From NCBI GenBank assembly GCA_021775625.1, contig JAJFHM010000358.1, forward strand, positions 1-34,717: a DNA stretch of 34,717 nt, in the 5' to 3' direction. The notes under the pieces were generated by a model. That model was not told the origin of the DNA. It ran no database searches and saw only the letters and a program-made list of their open reading frames with translations. A program made the translations under genes and the position numbers. Shown in pieces: positions 24,039-32,962 of this stretch (position 1 is its first letter; every line of letters starts with the position of its first letter). The stretch is from Hyphomicrobiales bacterium (lineage in GTDB: Bacteria; Pseudomonadota; Alphaproteobacteria; Rhizobiales; JAJFHB01).

Positions 24039-25772
24039 GTGGCGGATACAGGCAGCACCGGACAGAACGCCAGACCTGACATGGTGCGCTGGTATGATCC
24101 GCGCCTTCTGATCCTCACCGGCTTTCGCGTCGCTATTGCCACCGTGGTCGGGCAGATTGCCGACTACAGGGAAGTTCAAGCCGCTCTGGACCCGATCGGG
24201 GACGATCCCCTGAGAGGGGTGTTCGATTACTCCGCCGACGGCAGCCACGACGGGTTCTGGTTCGATTACGCAGCCGACATGGGCGATGGCTGGCATTCGA
24301 GCTACTCCGTTGCCAGCCAGATTGCCAAACCCCGCCTCAACGCCGATGGAACCGCGACGGAGCGGGGCAAATTCCTGATCATGGGCGGTGATGAAATCTA
24401 TCCCGGCCCCTCCCCGCAGGCCTATGCCGATCGGCTGATCAGCCCCTATGAAGCCGCCTGTGAGGACGTCCCGGACTTCTCATCCGACCTGTTCGCGTTA
24501 CCGGGCAATCATGACTGGTATGACGGGCTGAAGGCATTCACCGGCGTCTTCTGTCGCGCCCGGCGCGATGATGAGGATCATCCCGGAAACAAGATCGGCA
24601 ACTGGCAGACGCGGCAAACGCGGAGTTACTTTGCCCTCAGGCTGCCGGAAAACTGGTGGCTCTGCGGTCTGGACATTCAACTGGCTGCAGATCTGAACGC
24701 TGCCCAGATCGAGTATTTCGCCGACATCGCTCGCTTTGTCATGGCGCCGGGCGACAGGATTGTCCTTTGTACACCGGTGCCAAGCTGGGTCTTCGCGCGG
24801 GTGCGGGATCCCAAGGCGATGCAGAGTTTCATGGACATCGTCCGCCTGCTGGAGGCCAACGGCGCCAACGTCCGGCTGGTCCTGACCGGCGACCTGCATC
24901 ACTACAGCCGGTATGTCTGCTCCGATAACGAACCGGCCTTGATCACGGCCGGCGGCGGCGGCGCCTTCAAGCACCCGACGCACAAACTCACCGAGACGGT
25001 GGATGTTCCCTTTGGCGATGGAGATCCTGAGAGATTTACCCTGGCTGCATGCTATCCGGACAAGAAAACTTCACTCGCACTGTCATACAAGAACCTGTTG
25101 TTTCCCTTCATCAACTGGGATTTCGCGGCAGGGATTGGAGCGATCTACGCAGTGCTCGCGTGGTTCCTCGAGACCCGCCGTTCCTCCGGCGCAACACCCT
25201 TAAGCCAGGCGTTCATCGATTTCATGGCCGGCACCAATTCCCTGGGCGCGGCACTCTCCCGTTTCTTTGAAACCATACCGAAGAGCCCGGAATTCGCCCT
25301 TGTGGTGTTTGCCGTCTATATCGGGTTGATCAACTTCAACCGCACCCACAGCCGGATCACCCGCATCCTCATGGGCACGGCACACACGGCAACACATTTC
25401 GCAGCACTCATTGCCGCATTTTGCATCGCCGTGCAGGTGGCGTCCTGGATCAACCCGCAATTTGACCTGATCGGAGGTGCGTTCCTCATGTTCCTGACCC
25501 TGATGATGGTCATTGGAGGATTGTTCGGAGGGCTTGTGTTTGGTGCCTTCCTCCTGTTTTCACTGAATGTGCTGGGCCTGCAGTGGACCAACACGTTCGC
25601 ATCTCTGAGGATCGCGGATTTCGGCAACTTCCTGCGTCTGCACATTGCCCCGGGCGGTGAGCTGACGGTCTACCCGTTCAAGGTCGAGACAGCACAGCGC
25701 GCCATCCCCGGCGTCGGCATAAGACCGGCATCTCCCGCAGAACCCATCGAACCTCCCATCCGGATTGGCTGA
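24039..25772 (+). CDS. metallophosphoesterase with C-terminal membrane domain
   Basis: The product is 577 residues from GTG 24039, which is preceded by a perfect AGGAGG 5 nt away. The N-terminal 340 residues form a calcineurin-like phosphoesterase: GDEIYP, GNHDWYDGL and TGDLHHYSR are the metal-ligand motifs, and DMGDGWHSS probably stands for the first one. No signal peptide precedes it. Residues about 350-530 hold four to five hydrophobic helices (AAGIGAIYAVLAWFL, FALVVFAVYIGLINF, FAALIAAFCIAVQVASWI and a long double segment after GGAFLMFLTLMM). The catalytic domain is thus anchored at the cytoplasmic face of the membrane. A soluble C-terminal tail follows. The GMC oxidoreductase gene starts 16 nt downstream. 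The substrate is unknown. Confidence 0.88.
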   Translation: MADTGSTGQNARPDMVRWYDPRLLILTGFRVAIATVVGQIADYREVQAALDPIGDDPLRGVFDYSADGSHDGFWFDYAADMGDGWHSSYSVASQIAKPRLNADGTATERGKFLIMGGDEIYPGPSPQAYADRLISPYEAACEDVPDFSSDLFALPGNHDWYDGLKAFTGVFCRARRDDEDHPGNKIGNWQTRQTRSYFALRLPENWWLCGLDIQLAADLNAAQIEYFADIARFVMAPGDRIVLCTPVPSWVFARVRDPKAMQSFMDIVRLLEANGANVRLVLTGDLHHYSRYVCSDNEPALITAGGGGAFKHPTHKLTETVDVPFGDGDPERFTLAACYPDKKTSLALSYKNLLFPFINWDFAAGIGAIYAVLAWFLETRRSSGATPLSQAFIDFMAGTNSLGAALSRFFETIPKSPEFALVVFAVYIGLINFNRTHSRITRILMGTAHTATHFAALIAAFCIAVQVASWINPQFDLIGGAFLMFLTLMMVIGGLFGGLVFGAFLLFSLNVLGLQWTNTFASLRIADFGNFLRLHIAPGGELTVYPFKVETAQRAIPGVGIRPASPAEPIEPPIRIG

Positions 25773-25788
25773 GAGAGCACACCTGCAC

Positions 25789-27516
25789 ATGTACAAGCTC
25801 TCTTCCGACCGCGCATCGCCCGCATCACATTACGATGTTGTGGTGATAGGGTCGGGCTATGGTGCCGGTGTTGCCGCATCCCGCCTGGCGCGGATGGGTT
25901 ATTCGGTCGGCATTCTTGAGCGTGGACGCGAATATGCCCCGGGCCAGTTCCCGAAATCCCTGAGTGGCGCCACTGGCGAATTCCAGGCAGAGCTGCCCTG
26001 GCATCGGGTCGGCTCGCGCCTCGGCCTGTTCGATCTCAGGGTCAATCGCGACATATCGGTCATGGTCGGTTGCGGCGTTGGGGGGACGTCGCTCATCAAC
26101 GGCAATGTCATGCTCAAGCCGGACCGCCGCATTCTTCAGGATGCAAGCTGGCCCAGACACATACGAGATGATGCTGATTCACTCTTGCAGGAAGGCTACC
26201 GGCGCGCCGGGCGTATGTTGCAGCCGGCATCCTATCCGCAATCCGCGCCGGCCCTGAAGAAGCTCGATGCGTTCGAAATTCAAGCACAAGCGGTTGGTGG
26301 CCCGTTCTCCCGTCCGCCCATCAATGTTACCTTCACGGCCGACCCGGGCGGCAATCCTGCAAACGTCGTTCAGGCCGATTGCACCTTGTGCGGCGACTGC
26401 TGTTCGGGATGCAATGTGGGCGCCAAGAACACCGTCGCCATGAACTACCTGCCGGATGCATTGAATCACGGCGCGCAACTGTTTCCGCAATCAGCGGTGC
26501 GTCACCTGGAACGCAAGGCAAATCAATGGCGGGTCGTATTCGAACGGATAGAAGGCGAAGACGGCGGCGCTGCCGGAGGTCATCACACAGTGACGGCCGA
26601 CATTGTTGTACTTGGGGCCGGAACGCTTGGATCGACGGAACTTTTGTTGCGCTCCGGCGAAGCCGGGCTATCGCTATCCAGCCGCGTCGGACATAATTTC
26701 TCCGGCAATGGCGACGTCATCGCCTTCGGCTACAACAACGACATTCCCATAAACGGCATTGGCATCGGACACCCGCCGCAGGACGGCGCTGAGCCGGTCG
26801 GCCCGGTCATCGCCGGACTGCTCGATCTGCGCGGCACCGATGATCCAGCAGACGGAATGGTCATTCAGGAAGGCGCAATCCCGAGCGTTCTCGCGCCAAT
26901 CCTGCCAGCACTCATGTCGGGCATCGGGCCGATGTTTGGAACCGACACCGACATCGGCGATTATTTCGTAGAAGCCAAGCGCAGCTGGAAGAGCCTGATC
27001 AAGGGCGCCTATACCGGTGCCGTCCGCAACACACAGACATTTCTGGTGATGGCGCATGATGGCGGCGGCGGCCGCATGGTGCTTGAGGACGATAGGCTGC
27101 GTCTGCACTGGCCGGATGCCGGTGACCACCCGGTGTTCGAACGCATCAGCGACACATTGCACACAGCAACCGCCGCCACCGGCGGCGCTTATGTGGACAA
27201 TCCCATGTGGAGCGAGGCGCTCGGACGCAATCTCGTCTCGGTGCATCCGCTTGGCGGCTGCTGCATGGGGGCCGATGCCGACACCGGCGTCATCGACCAC
27301 AAATGCCGGGTATTTTCCGCCGAAGGGGAGACACATTCAGGGCTTTATGTCTGCGATGGCGCAGCCCTGCCCCATTCGCTGGGCGTCAATCCCGGACTAA
27401 CTATTTCGGCTGTCGCGGAACGCGCCATGATGTTGTTGGCGCAGGACTACGGACGCCGCTTCGACGACCAGCGCAATCCGGACGCACCAGTACGGTATGC
27501 CCAACCTGCCGTCTGA
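25789..27516 (+). CDS. GMC-family FAD oxidoreductase with ferredoxin-like cysteine cluster (cholesterol-oxidase-like)
   Basis: The product is 575 residues from ATG 25789; a TTG at 25765 would overlap the previous stop and is less likely. The FAD-binding motif DVVVIGSGYGAGVAASRLA (16-34) opens the protein and LERG ends the first Rossmann unit. The active-site region has VHPLGGCCMG with the catalytic His, and GVNPGLTISAVAERAM with the conserved Asn. Residues 198-208 form a C-x2-C-x2-CC-x2-C cluster (CTLCGDCCSGC), followed by NVGAKNT. Similar clusters occur in the GMC branch that includes mycobacterial ChoD-like proteins. The enzyme oxidises an alcohol, possibly of a sterol or lipid. It is probably co-transcribed with the phosphoesterase 16 nt upstream. 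A terminator follows. Confidence 0.9.
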   Translation: MYKLSSDRASPASHYDVVVIGSGYGAGVAASRLARMGYSVGILERGREYAPGQFPKSLSGATGEFQAELPWHRVGSRLGLFDLRVNRDISVMVGCGVGGTSLINGNVMLKPDRRILQDASWPRHIRDDADSLLQEGYRRAGRMLQPASYPQSAPALKKLDAFEIQAQAVGGPFSRPPINVTFTADPGGNPANVVQADCTLCGDCCSGCNVGAKNTVAMNYLPDALNHGAQLFPQSAVRHLERKANQWRVVFERIEGEDGGAAGGHHTVTADIVVLGAGTLGSTELLLRSGEAGLSLSSRVGHNFSGNGDVIAFGYNNDIPINGIGIGHPPQDGAEPVGPVIAGLLDLRGTDDPADGMVIQEGAIPSVLAPILPALMSGIGPMFGTDTDIGDYFVEAKRSWKSLIKGAYTGAVRNTQTFLVMAHDGGGGRMVLEDDRLRLHWPDAGDHPVFERISDTLHTATAATGGAYVDNPMWSEALGRNLVSVHPLGGCCMGADADTGVIDHKCRVFSAEGETHSGLYVCDGAALPHSLGVNPGLTISAVAERAMMLLAQDYGRRFDDQRNPDAPVRYAQPAV

Positions 27517-27543
27517 CTTTTCCGCGCCGGCGACCTCAATAGC

Positions 27544-27575
27544 AAAAGGGCCGGCAAACGCCGGCCCTCTGCATC
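27544..27575. terminator. bidirectional hairpin between convergent GMC oxidoreductase and MBL-fold genes
   Basis: AGGGCCGGC (27547-27555) pairs perfectly with GCCGGCCCT (27560-27568) around an AAAC loop. On the minus strand the stem is followed by TTTTGC; on the plus strand only by CTGCATCTTT. It lies between two stop codons. Confidence 0.72.
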
Positions 27576-27593
27576 TTTAAGGTGTTTCTGCGG

Positions 27594-28559
27594 TCAGGCG
27601 CCAAACGGTGCAAAGACGTAGCCGTTGCCATCTTTGGTGACGGTCCCGGCATTCGGGAACCCGAAGTGGTAACCGGCAACCACCGCACCGTCCGCGATCA
27701 CCCGGTCAAACAGGGCGATCCGGTTCTTGGTCGCGGTTTCCGGATCGGAATCGAACACCGCCTGCCAGGTCGGGTTGACCACGAACAACGCCGGTACGTT
27801 GGCGATATCGCCCGCCACTATGAGCTGCTTGTCGCCCGAACTGATGTGATATGCGGTATGACCCGGAGTATGCCCGAAGGCTGGAAGCGAACGAATGCCG
27901 GGCGCCACGTCCTTTTCGCCCGACACCTGGGTCACGTTCTTCCAGTTCGGGAACGTTGCCTGAATGCGCTTGCCGAGCCCTTTGCGGTTGTCGGGAAGCT
28001 TTTCGATCAGGGCCGGATCAGTCCAGAACTTATACTCGGTCTCCGGCACGATGATTTCCGCGTTGGGGAACACCTGAGCATTGGTGTCCTTCGCCATCAG
28101 GCCGAATATATGGTCGGGATGGAAATGTGAAATCAAGACCGTATCAACTGACGCCCCATCGAGCCCGGCCGCCGCCATGTGCTTCATCATCATGCCTGCA
28201 GTCGGCGCCAGCTGGCCGCCGGTGCCGGCATCGATGAGAACCGTCTTGCCGCCGGTCTTGATGAATGTCTGAGCGAATTCGATGGGGATATACTCATCGC
28301 TCAGGCCACCCGCCTTCAGCGCCGCCTTGGTCTGCTCGAGCGTCGCGTTGCGAATGAAGTTGTCGGCGTGTTTCTTCTTCCAGATGCCGTCATAAAGCGA
28401 CACGCACTCGATATCGCCGATCTTGTATTTGTGATAGCCCTGCTCGCGGGCCGTATCGGCAAGCGCGCTTGGCAGGAATGTGAGCGTTCCGGCAAGGCCG
28501 AGCGCCGCGGCGCCGGTGGCGGAAAGGATCACTTCGCGCCGGTTGGGTGTGTAGGTCAT
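27594..28559 (-). CDS. exported MBL-fold metallo-hydrolase
   Basis: The product is 321 residues from ATG 28559, which has AGGGAG 7 nt upstream; an earlier in-frame ATG at 28598 would push the signal peptide inward. The N-terminus NRREVILSATGAAALGLAGT...SALA is a twin-arginine-type signal, so the folded enzyme is probably exported through Tat. The metal-binding motif is SHFHPDH (His145, His147, Asp149, His150). Later ligands lie in FGHTPGHTAYH and AGDIAN, and GYHFGFP near the end supplies the last His. The layout resembles exported lactonase- or arylsulfatase-like MBL hydrolases. The substrate is unknown. Confidence 0.9.
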   Translation of the reverse strand: MTYTPNRREVILSATGAAALGLAGTLTFLPSALADTAREQGYHKYKIGDIECVSLYDGIWKKKHADNFIRNATLEQTKAALKAGGLSDEYIPIEFAQTFIKTGGKTVLIDAGTGGQLAPTAGMMMKHMAAAGLDGASVDTVLISHFHPDHIFGLMAKDTNAQVFPNAEIIVPETEYKFWTDPALIEKLPDNRKGLGKRIQATFPNWKNVTQVSGEKDVAPGIRSLPAFGHTPGHTAYHISSGDKQLIVAGDIANVPALFVVNPTWQAVFDSDPETATKNRIALFDRVIADGAVVAGYHFGFPNAGTVTKDGNGYVFAPFGA

Positions 28560-28787
28560 GATTTGCTCCCTTGGTCTTCTGAAGGGTCGTTCCGGCAATG
28601 GTTTGCCGGCCCTTACGATAAAATCTCATATCTGGATGGCGTTATTGTTGCACATCGCAGGATGTAGATGAGCAATCTCACGTAAATTTGACAAAACTAT
28701 TGCACGAAGCGGGATACCTGACCGCATGCGGACGTGTGCCGCCCAGGGGCGACACACCGCATTGTTTCACGCAGACGGGAAGCGTCT

Positions 28788-29438
28788 TTAAAAGTGCAGG
28801 TTCAGGCCGACCTTGAGGATGTGCATGTTCAAGTCCAGGCTTGCGGCCGTAGTTGTACCGGTTGCGGAAGTTTTTCCGTCTCCAAAGTCGATGTACAAAT
28901 ATTCAACCTTGGTCGAGATCCAGCTCGTATCGAACAGATAGGCCTCGCCTCCGCCGCCAATCACATAACCGGTTTCATGATAATGGAACGGGCTGCCCGG
29001 CGCTAAATTAGCGCTGAACCCAACACCGACGACTGCAACACCACCGGTCACATAAAGTGCGTATTCCAGCTGATCTCCAAAGAGATAGCCGACGCGCCCC
29101 CGTGCCGTGCCGAGCCAGCTCAGTTCGACTTCACAGGTGCCGCCACCCGGACAGGCGAGCCGGTCGCCAGCCTCAAGGATGGAACCATCAACCTCAACGC
29201 CGATCAGGAAGCGGTCCTGCTTGTGATTGTAGCCAACGGTCAATCCGTTGATCCAGCCTTCCATATCGAAGTTGGCGGAGCCGATCGTATCGTCGAAATT
29301 ATCGTCCACTCCGACATAACCGGTGAAAAAGCCGGCGTACAAGCCGTTGAAATAGTCCGGCGACTGAGCGTCCGCTCTTTTCGCCAGAAATCCGAAAACC
29401 ACCACAAATGACAAAAGGCAAAATCCGAGACGTTTCAT
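28788..29438 (-). CDS. Omp25/Omp31-like outer membrane beta-barrel protein
   Basis: The product is 216 residues from ATG 29438 with GGGGAG upstream. An in-frame ATG at 29498 is rejected because it lies ahead of the signal peptide MKRLGFCLLSFVVVFGFLAKRADA. The mature protein begins like rhizobial/Brucella Omp25-Omp31 proteins (FNGLYAGFFTGYVGV). It contains the family block ELSWLGTARGRVGYLFGDQLEYALYVTGG and ends in a barrel-type strand with terminal Phe (LKVGLNLHF). It forms an eight-stranded barrel of structural or receptor role. A possible disulfide (CPGGGTC) lies in a surface loop. The gene stands alone, 228 bp upstream of the MBL-fold gene. Confidence 0.88.
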   Translation of the reverse strand: MKRLGFCLLSFVVVFGFLAKRADAQSPDYFNGLYAGFFTGYVGVDDNFDDTIGSANFDMEGWINGLTVGYNHKQDRFLIGVEVDGSILEAGDRLACPGGGTCEVELSWLGTARGRVGYLFGDQLEYALYVTGGVAVVGVGFSANLAPGSPFHYHETGYVIGGGGEAYLFDTSWISTKVEYLYIDFGDGKTSATGTTTAASLDLNMHILKVGLNLHF

Positions 29439-29633
29439 CGGATCCACTCCCCAAAGCGGCAAAATAACGCCGCGAATTGACCACAGTCGCAATATCATCC
29501 CGAATGCATATAATCACCGTACGGTACATGATTCCAAGCAGTTTACCACTTAGCAAGGTGATTTGTCTGACCACGTTGCATTTTGGCCACACCGAAACAG
29601 GCTTTTCTACAGATGATCAGACGCGAGACCGCT

Positions 29634-30410
29634 TCATTCGTTCAGAACGGCCACGGCGCGCGTCCAACCAGCGGACGCGGCTTTGATTTTGACCGGCAGA
29701 CAGATGATTTCGAAACCCGCCGCAGGCAGTTTTTCAAGATTATGCAGCTTTTCGATGTGGCAGTAGCCGATGTCGCGCCCGGCGCGGTGACCTTCCCAGA
29801 TAATCGCCGGATCCCGTGTCTCAGCCCACTTCTTTGCAGTGTGGACGAAAGGCGCATCCCATGACCAGGCATCGGTTCCGGTGACACGTACGCCGCGTTC
29901 AAGCAGATAAAGCGTCGCATCGCGGCCCATGCCGCAGCCTGTGTCTATGTAATCATCGTTCCCGTGCACCTCGCCTGCCCGCGTGTTGACGACGACGATG
30001 TCCAGCGGCTGCAGGTCGTGGCCAATGCGCTTGAGTTCCGTCTCCACATCGCCTGGCGTTGCCACATAGCCGTCATCGAAATGCCGGAAGTCGAGCTTCA
30101 CGCCTGCGCCCATGCACCACTCAAGCGGCACCTCATCGATTGTGATGGCCCGCTTGCCGCCGTCCATGGTCGAGGCGAAATGGTAGGGCGCATCGAGATG
30201 GGTGCCGTTATGGGTCGCGAGCGAGACCTGTTCGATTGCCCAGCCCTCGCCGTCCGGCAGATCATCGCGCGTCAGTCCGGGAAAATAAGTGGCCATCTGG
30301 CCGGCGGTATCCGCGTGGGCGAAATACTTGACTTCGGGCCGCATGGGTGCGGGATCCGAGATCACATCGTTCTCGATGGCAATGGACAGGTCGATGATCT
30401 GGCGCGGCAT
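29634..30410 (-). CDS. cyclase-family metal hydrolase (kynurenine formamidase-like)
   Basis: The product is 258 residues. The signature HNGTHLDAPYHF (67-78) with its metal-binding His67, His71 and Asp73 identifies the cyclase family (PF04199). That family hydrolyses formamides, amides and some cyclic compounds, kynurenine formamidase being the best known. Other conserved parts are DIVVVNTRAG and VRVTGTDAWSWDAPF. The protein ends with a Trp-rich region. It is the last gene of a four-gene minus-strand unit, 12 nt after the SDR. No tryptophan-catabolism gene is nearby, so N-formylkynurenine is not supported as substrate. Together with the SDR it may degrade an aromatic or cyclic compound. Confidence 0.9.
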   Translation of the reverse strand: MPRQIIDLSIAIENDVISDPAPMRPEVKYFAHADTAGQMATYFPGLTRDDLPDGEGWAIEQVSLATHNGTHLDAPYHFASTMDGGKRAITIDEVPLEWCMGAGVKLDFRHFDDGYVATPGDVETELKRIGHDLQPLDIVVVNTRAGEVHGNDDYIDTGCGMGRDATLYLLERGVRVTGTDAWSWDAPFVHTAKKWAETRDPAIIWEGHRAGRDIGYCHIEKLHNLEKLPAAGFEIICLPVKIKAASAGWTRAVAVLNE

Positions 30411-30422
30411 GATCTCCTCCGG

Positions 30423-31178
30423 TCAGCGATTGGCGGCGACAAACGCGTCAGCCCGCTCATGTTGCAGATATTCAAGCGCCTGCGGATCGTCTTGCAAAAG
30501 CTTCCGCATGTAGCGCGCCCGTTCATCCGCATCGATGTCGCCGATGCCGGCTTCGACGCCAGCCATGGCAACCCGCGCGATATCCTTCGGGTCGGACTTC
30601 TCCCCCTTGATGCCCTTCAACATGTCGGTGTCGACCAGCCCGGCATAGATGCCGAACACCTGGGTGCCCTGGGCTTTCAGCTCGTAGCGCAGGCAGTGCG
30701 AAATCGACATGGCCGCGGCCTTGGAGGCGCAATAGGTGCCGAAGGGTGGAAAATTGGCAAGCGAGGCCACCGACAACATGTTGATGATCGCACCCCCGCC
30801 ATTGCGCGCCAGTGTCGGCGCAAAGGCCAGCGACATGTCGGCCAGGCCGTAAACATTCACATCCATTTCACGGCGAAAGGTCTCGCTCGATCCGGTTTCG
30901 ATGAGCCCCTTTGCCGCCAGTATTCCGGCATTGTTGAAAAGAACGGTCACATCGGGCGCCGCTTTCACCGCGGCTGCAATGTCCCCGCCAACGGTCACGT
31001 CCAGCTTCAAAGGCACGATGCGGTCCCCGTACGCGCCGCACAGCGGCTGCAGCCAGTCCACATCGAGTGCACAGGCATAGATCTTCGCAGCTCCGAGCCG
31101 CAAAAGCTCTTCTGTGTAACACTTGCCGAGCCCCTGATTGGCGCCGGTCACCAGGGCGATGCAGTCTTTGAGTTTCAT
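30423..31178 (-). CDS. short-chain dehydrogenase/reductase (SDR)
   Basis: This 251-residue classical SDR has the cofactor motif TGANQGLG (11-18), NNAG (82-85) and the catalytic set Ser136, Tyr149 and Lys153 (YCASK). The lack of a basic residue in the second strand (ACALDVDW) suggests NAD rather than NADP. The C-terminal 50 residues (ERARYMRKLLQDDPQALEYL) form a helical extension. The start ATG overlaps the stop of the upstream cyclase gene as ATGA, and the cyclase-family hydrolase follows after 12 nt. The substrate is unknown. Confidence 0.93.
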   Translation of the reverse strand: MKLKDCIALVTGANQGLGKCYTEELLRLGAAKIYACALDVDWLQPLCGAYGDRIVPLKLDVTVGGDIAAAVKAAPDVTVLFNNAGILAAKGLIETGSSETFRREMDVNVYGLADMSLAFAPTLARNGGGAIINMLSVASLANFPPFGTYCASKAAAMSISHCLRYELKAQGTQVFGIYAGLVDTDMLKGIKGEKSDPKDIARVAMAGVEAGIGDIDADERARYMRKLLQDDPQALEYLQHERADAFVAANR

Positions 31179-32962
31179 GTCGCTATATCCTCAATCCCCG
31201 CCTTGCGCTGCCCATCGACCCCATGCTGACCGCCGGCTTTGCCTGGCACACCCGCGCGTTTGAGAGCCGTCAGGATCTCATCCACTTCAGGGCCGTCCTC
31301 AAACGGCAGGGTCTTTCGGAAGATTTCAACACTGAGACCGGGGCGTTCCGCCGCGATGGCTTCAAACCCCGCGCGCGCCTCATCGAGGCGGTCGAGCATC
31401 GCCAGGCACATCACCCGGGCATGCTGGGAGGCGCCGACCGGCCGCGACAGCTTATTGAGCACACTCAAAGCGTCCTCCAAGCGCCCCACCAGCAAGTAAG
31501 CCTGGGCAAGGGTCAAGCCGTAAAACTCCGGAGCATAAGGATTGATCCGCACCGCCCGCTCGGCCAGTTCCACGGCGCGCGCGCCCTGGCCCGTGCAGAG
31601 CAGCGAATGACCATGCGCAATCAGCATGTCGCTGTCATAGGGGTTCAGCTCAAACGCCCGTTCGGTGTAGTTGAGGGCAGCGGAATGCTCGTCTTTGATG
31701 TGCAGCAAACGCCCCATTAGCCGATGCGCCTGGGAATGACGCTCACTGCGCGTGAGCAACTCGCGAATTCGGGCGATGGCATAATCGACGCCGTCATCGC
31801 GCGATCTTGGCCATCCGAACATCACTTCAAAGGCATAGGTCCAGCAATCGCAGATTATGGCGAGTGGAGATTGCGGCTCCCTGGCGAGCGCCTTCTCGAA
31901 ATACTCCCGGGCAAGAAGTGTCTGTTCCCGGTCAACCCGGTGGAGGTGGGTTGTGCCGCGCATGACGAAATCGCGCGCGGTCCAAGCACTTTCGGGCTTC
32001 CGGTCGAGGGCTTCGGACACGAGGCTGATCAGTGCCTCGCCCACGGTGCTTGCCACGATGGCGGTCAGATCGTCCTGCAATGCGAAAACGTCGCCGACTT
32101 CGCGATCGAAGCTGTCAGACCATTTGCGCTGGCCGGTTTCGACTTCGACGATCTGGGCACTGACCCGCACCTTGTCGCCTGCCGCCTGGACCCGGCCTTC
32201 GAGCAGAAACAGGACACCGAGACGCTGGCCCAGCTCGCGGCCCGACTTAACATCCGCGTCGGCCGGAACGGCGCCGGGATCCAGTATGGACATTTCGTCG
32301 AAATGGGACATCGCCACGGAAATGTTTTCGGTCAGCGCCTCACTCAGGGTTTCCGCCGTCGGGTCTGCCCCGAGCGCCCGGAACGGCACCACCAGAAGCA
32401 TGCTGGGTTCGGTCTCTGTCGGCGCTGTGATCTTTTCGGCACTTTCGGCCGCCCCGTCATCGCGCGACCACGAAAACACCCGCACGGGTTCGTCGATGTT
32501 TTTCAGCGCCTGATCGCCCAGATCCGTGAATGTTGCCTCAACCTTGCGCCGCACCTGATCATGCACCACCGAGGCAATACAGATGCCGCCGGCATCCGCC
32601 AGCCCTTCAAGCCTGGCGGCCACATTGACGCCATCGCCGTAGATGTCATCGTCCTGAAAGATGATGTCGCCGAGATTGACCCCGATGCGGAAGCGGATTG
32701 GTGTGCCTTCCGCCGCATTGCTGATGCCCTGCCACGCAAGCGCGCACTCCACTGCATCGACCGCACTGCCGAACTCGACGAGAAAGCCGTCTCCCATACG
32801 TTTGACGATCCGGCCATTATTACGTGCAACGACAGGTTCGATGAGCCCACTCTCGCAACTCTTCAAAGCCGCAAGCGTTCCCGCCTCATCGCTGCGCATC
32901 AAACGCGAATAGCCGACCACATCGGCGGCAAGGATGGCTGCAAGACGGCGCTCCATGGTCAT
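31175..32962 (-). CDS. class III adenylate/guanylate cyclase with TolB-like and TPR domains (second of two)
   Basis: The product is 595 residues. The cyclase domain (1-165) begins ERRLAAILAADVVGYSRLM and has metal-binding Asp14 and Asp58 (RMGDGF), Lys54, the Asp106 region DIYGDGVNVAARLE, and Asn113/Arg117. All catalytic positions are filled, and the Lys/Asp pair favours ATP, hence cAMP. A TolB-like segment (about 185-300: MLLVVPFRALGADP) is more diverged than in its neighbour. TPR-like repeats (about 345-560) include YTERAFELNPYDSDMLIAHG. It overlaps the upstream cyclase and the downstream SDR by 4 nt each (ATGA). It probably arose by duplication. No membrane segment is seen, so a soluble cyclase with a TPR sensor is likely. 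Confidence 0.93.
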   Translation of the reverse strand: MTMERRLAAILAADVVGYSRLMRSDEAGTLAALKSCESGLIEPVVARNNGRIVKRMGDGFLVEFGSAVDAVECALAWQGISNAAEGTPIRFRIGVNLGDIIFQDDDIYGDGVNVAARLEGLADAGGICIASVVHDQVRRKVEATFTDLGDQALKNIDEPVRVFSWSRDDGAAESAEKITAPTETEPSMLLVVPFRALGADPTAETLSEALTENISVAMSHFDEMSILDPGAVPADADVKSGRELGQRLGVLFLLEGRVQAAGDKVRVSAQIVEVETGQRKWSDSFDREVGDVFALQDDLTAIVASTVGEALISLVSEALDRKPESAWTARDFVMRGTTHLHRVDREQTLLAREYFEKALAREPQSPLAIICDCWTYAFEVMFGWPRSRDDGVDYAIARIRELLTRSERHSQAHRLMGRLLHIKDEHSAALNYTERAFELNPYDSDMLIAHGHSLLCTGQGARAVELAERAVRINPYAPEFYGLTLAQAYLLVGRLEDALSVLNKLSRPVGASQHARVMCLAMLDRLDEARAGFEAIAAERPGLSVEIFRKTLPFEDGPEVDEILTALKRAGVPGKAGGQHGVDGQRKAGIEDIAT

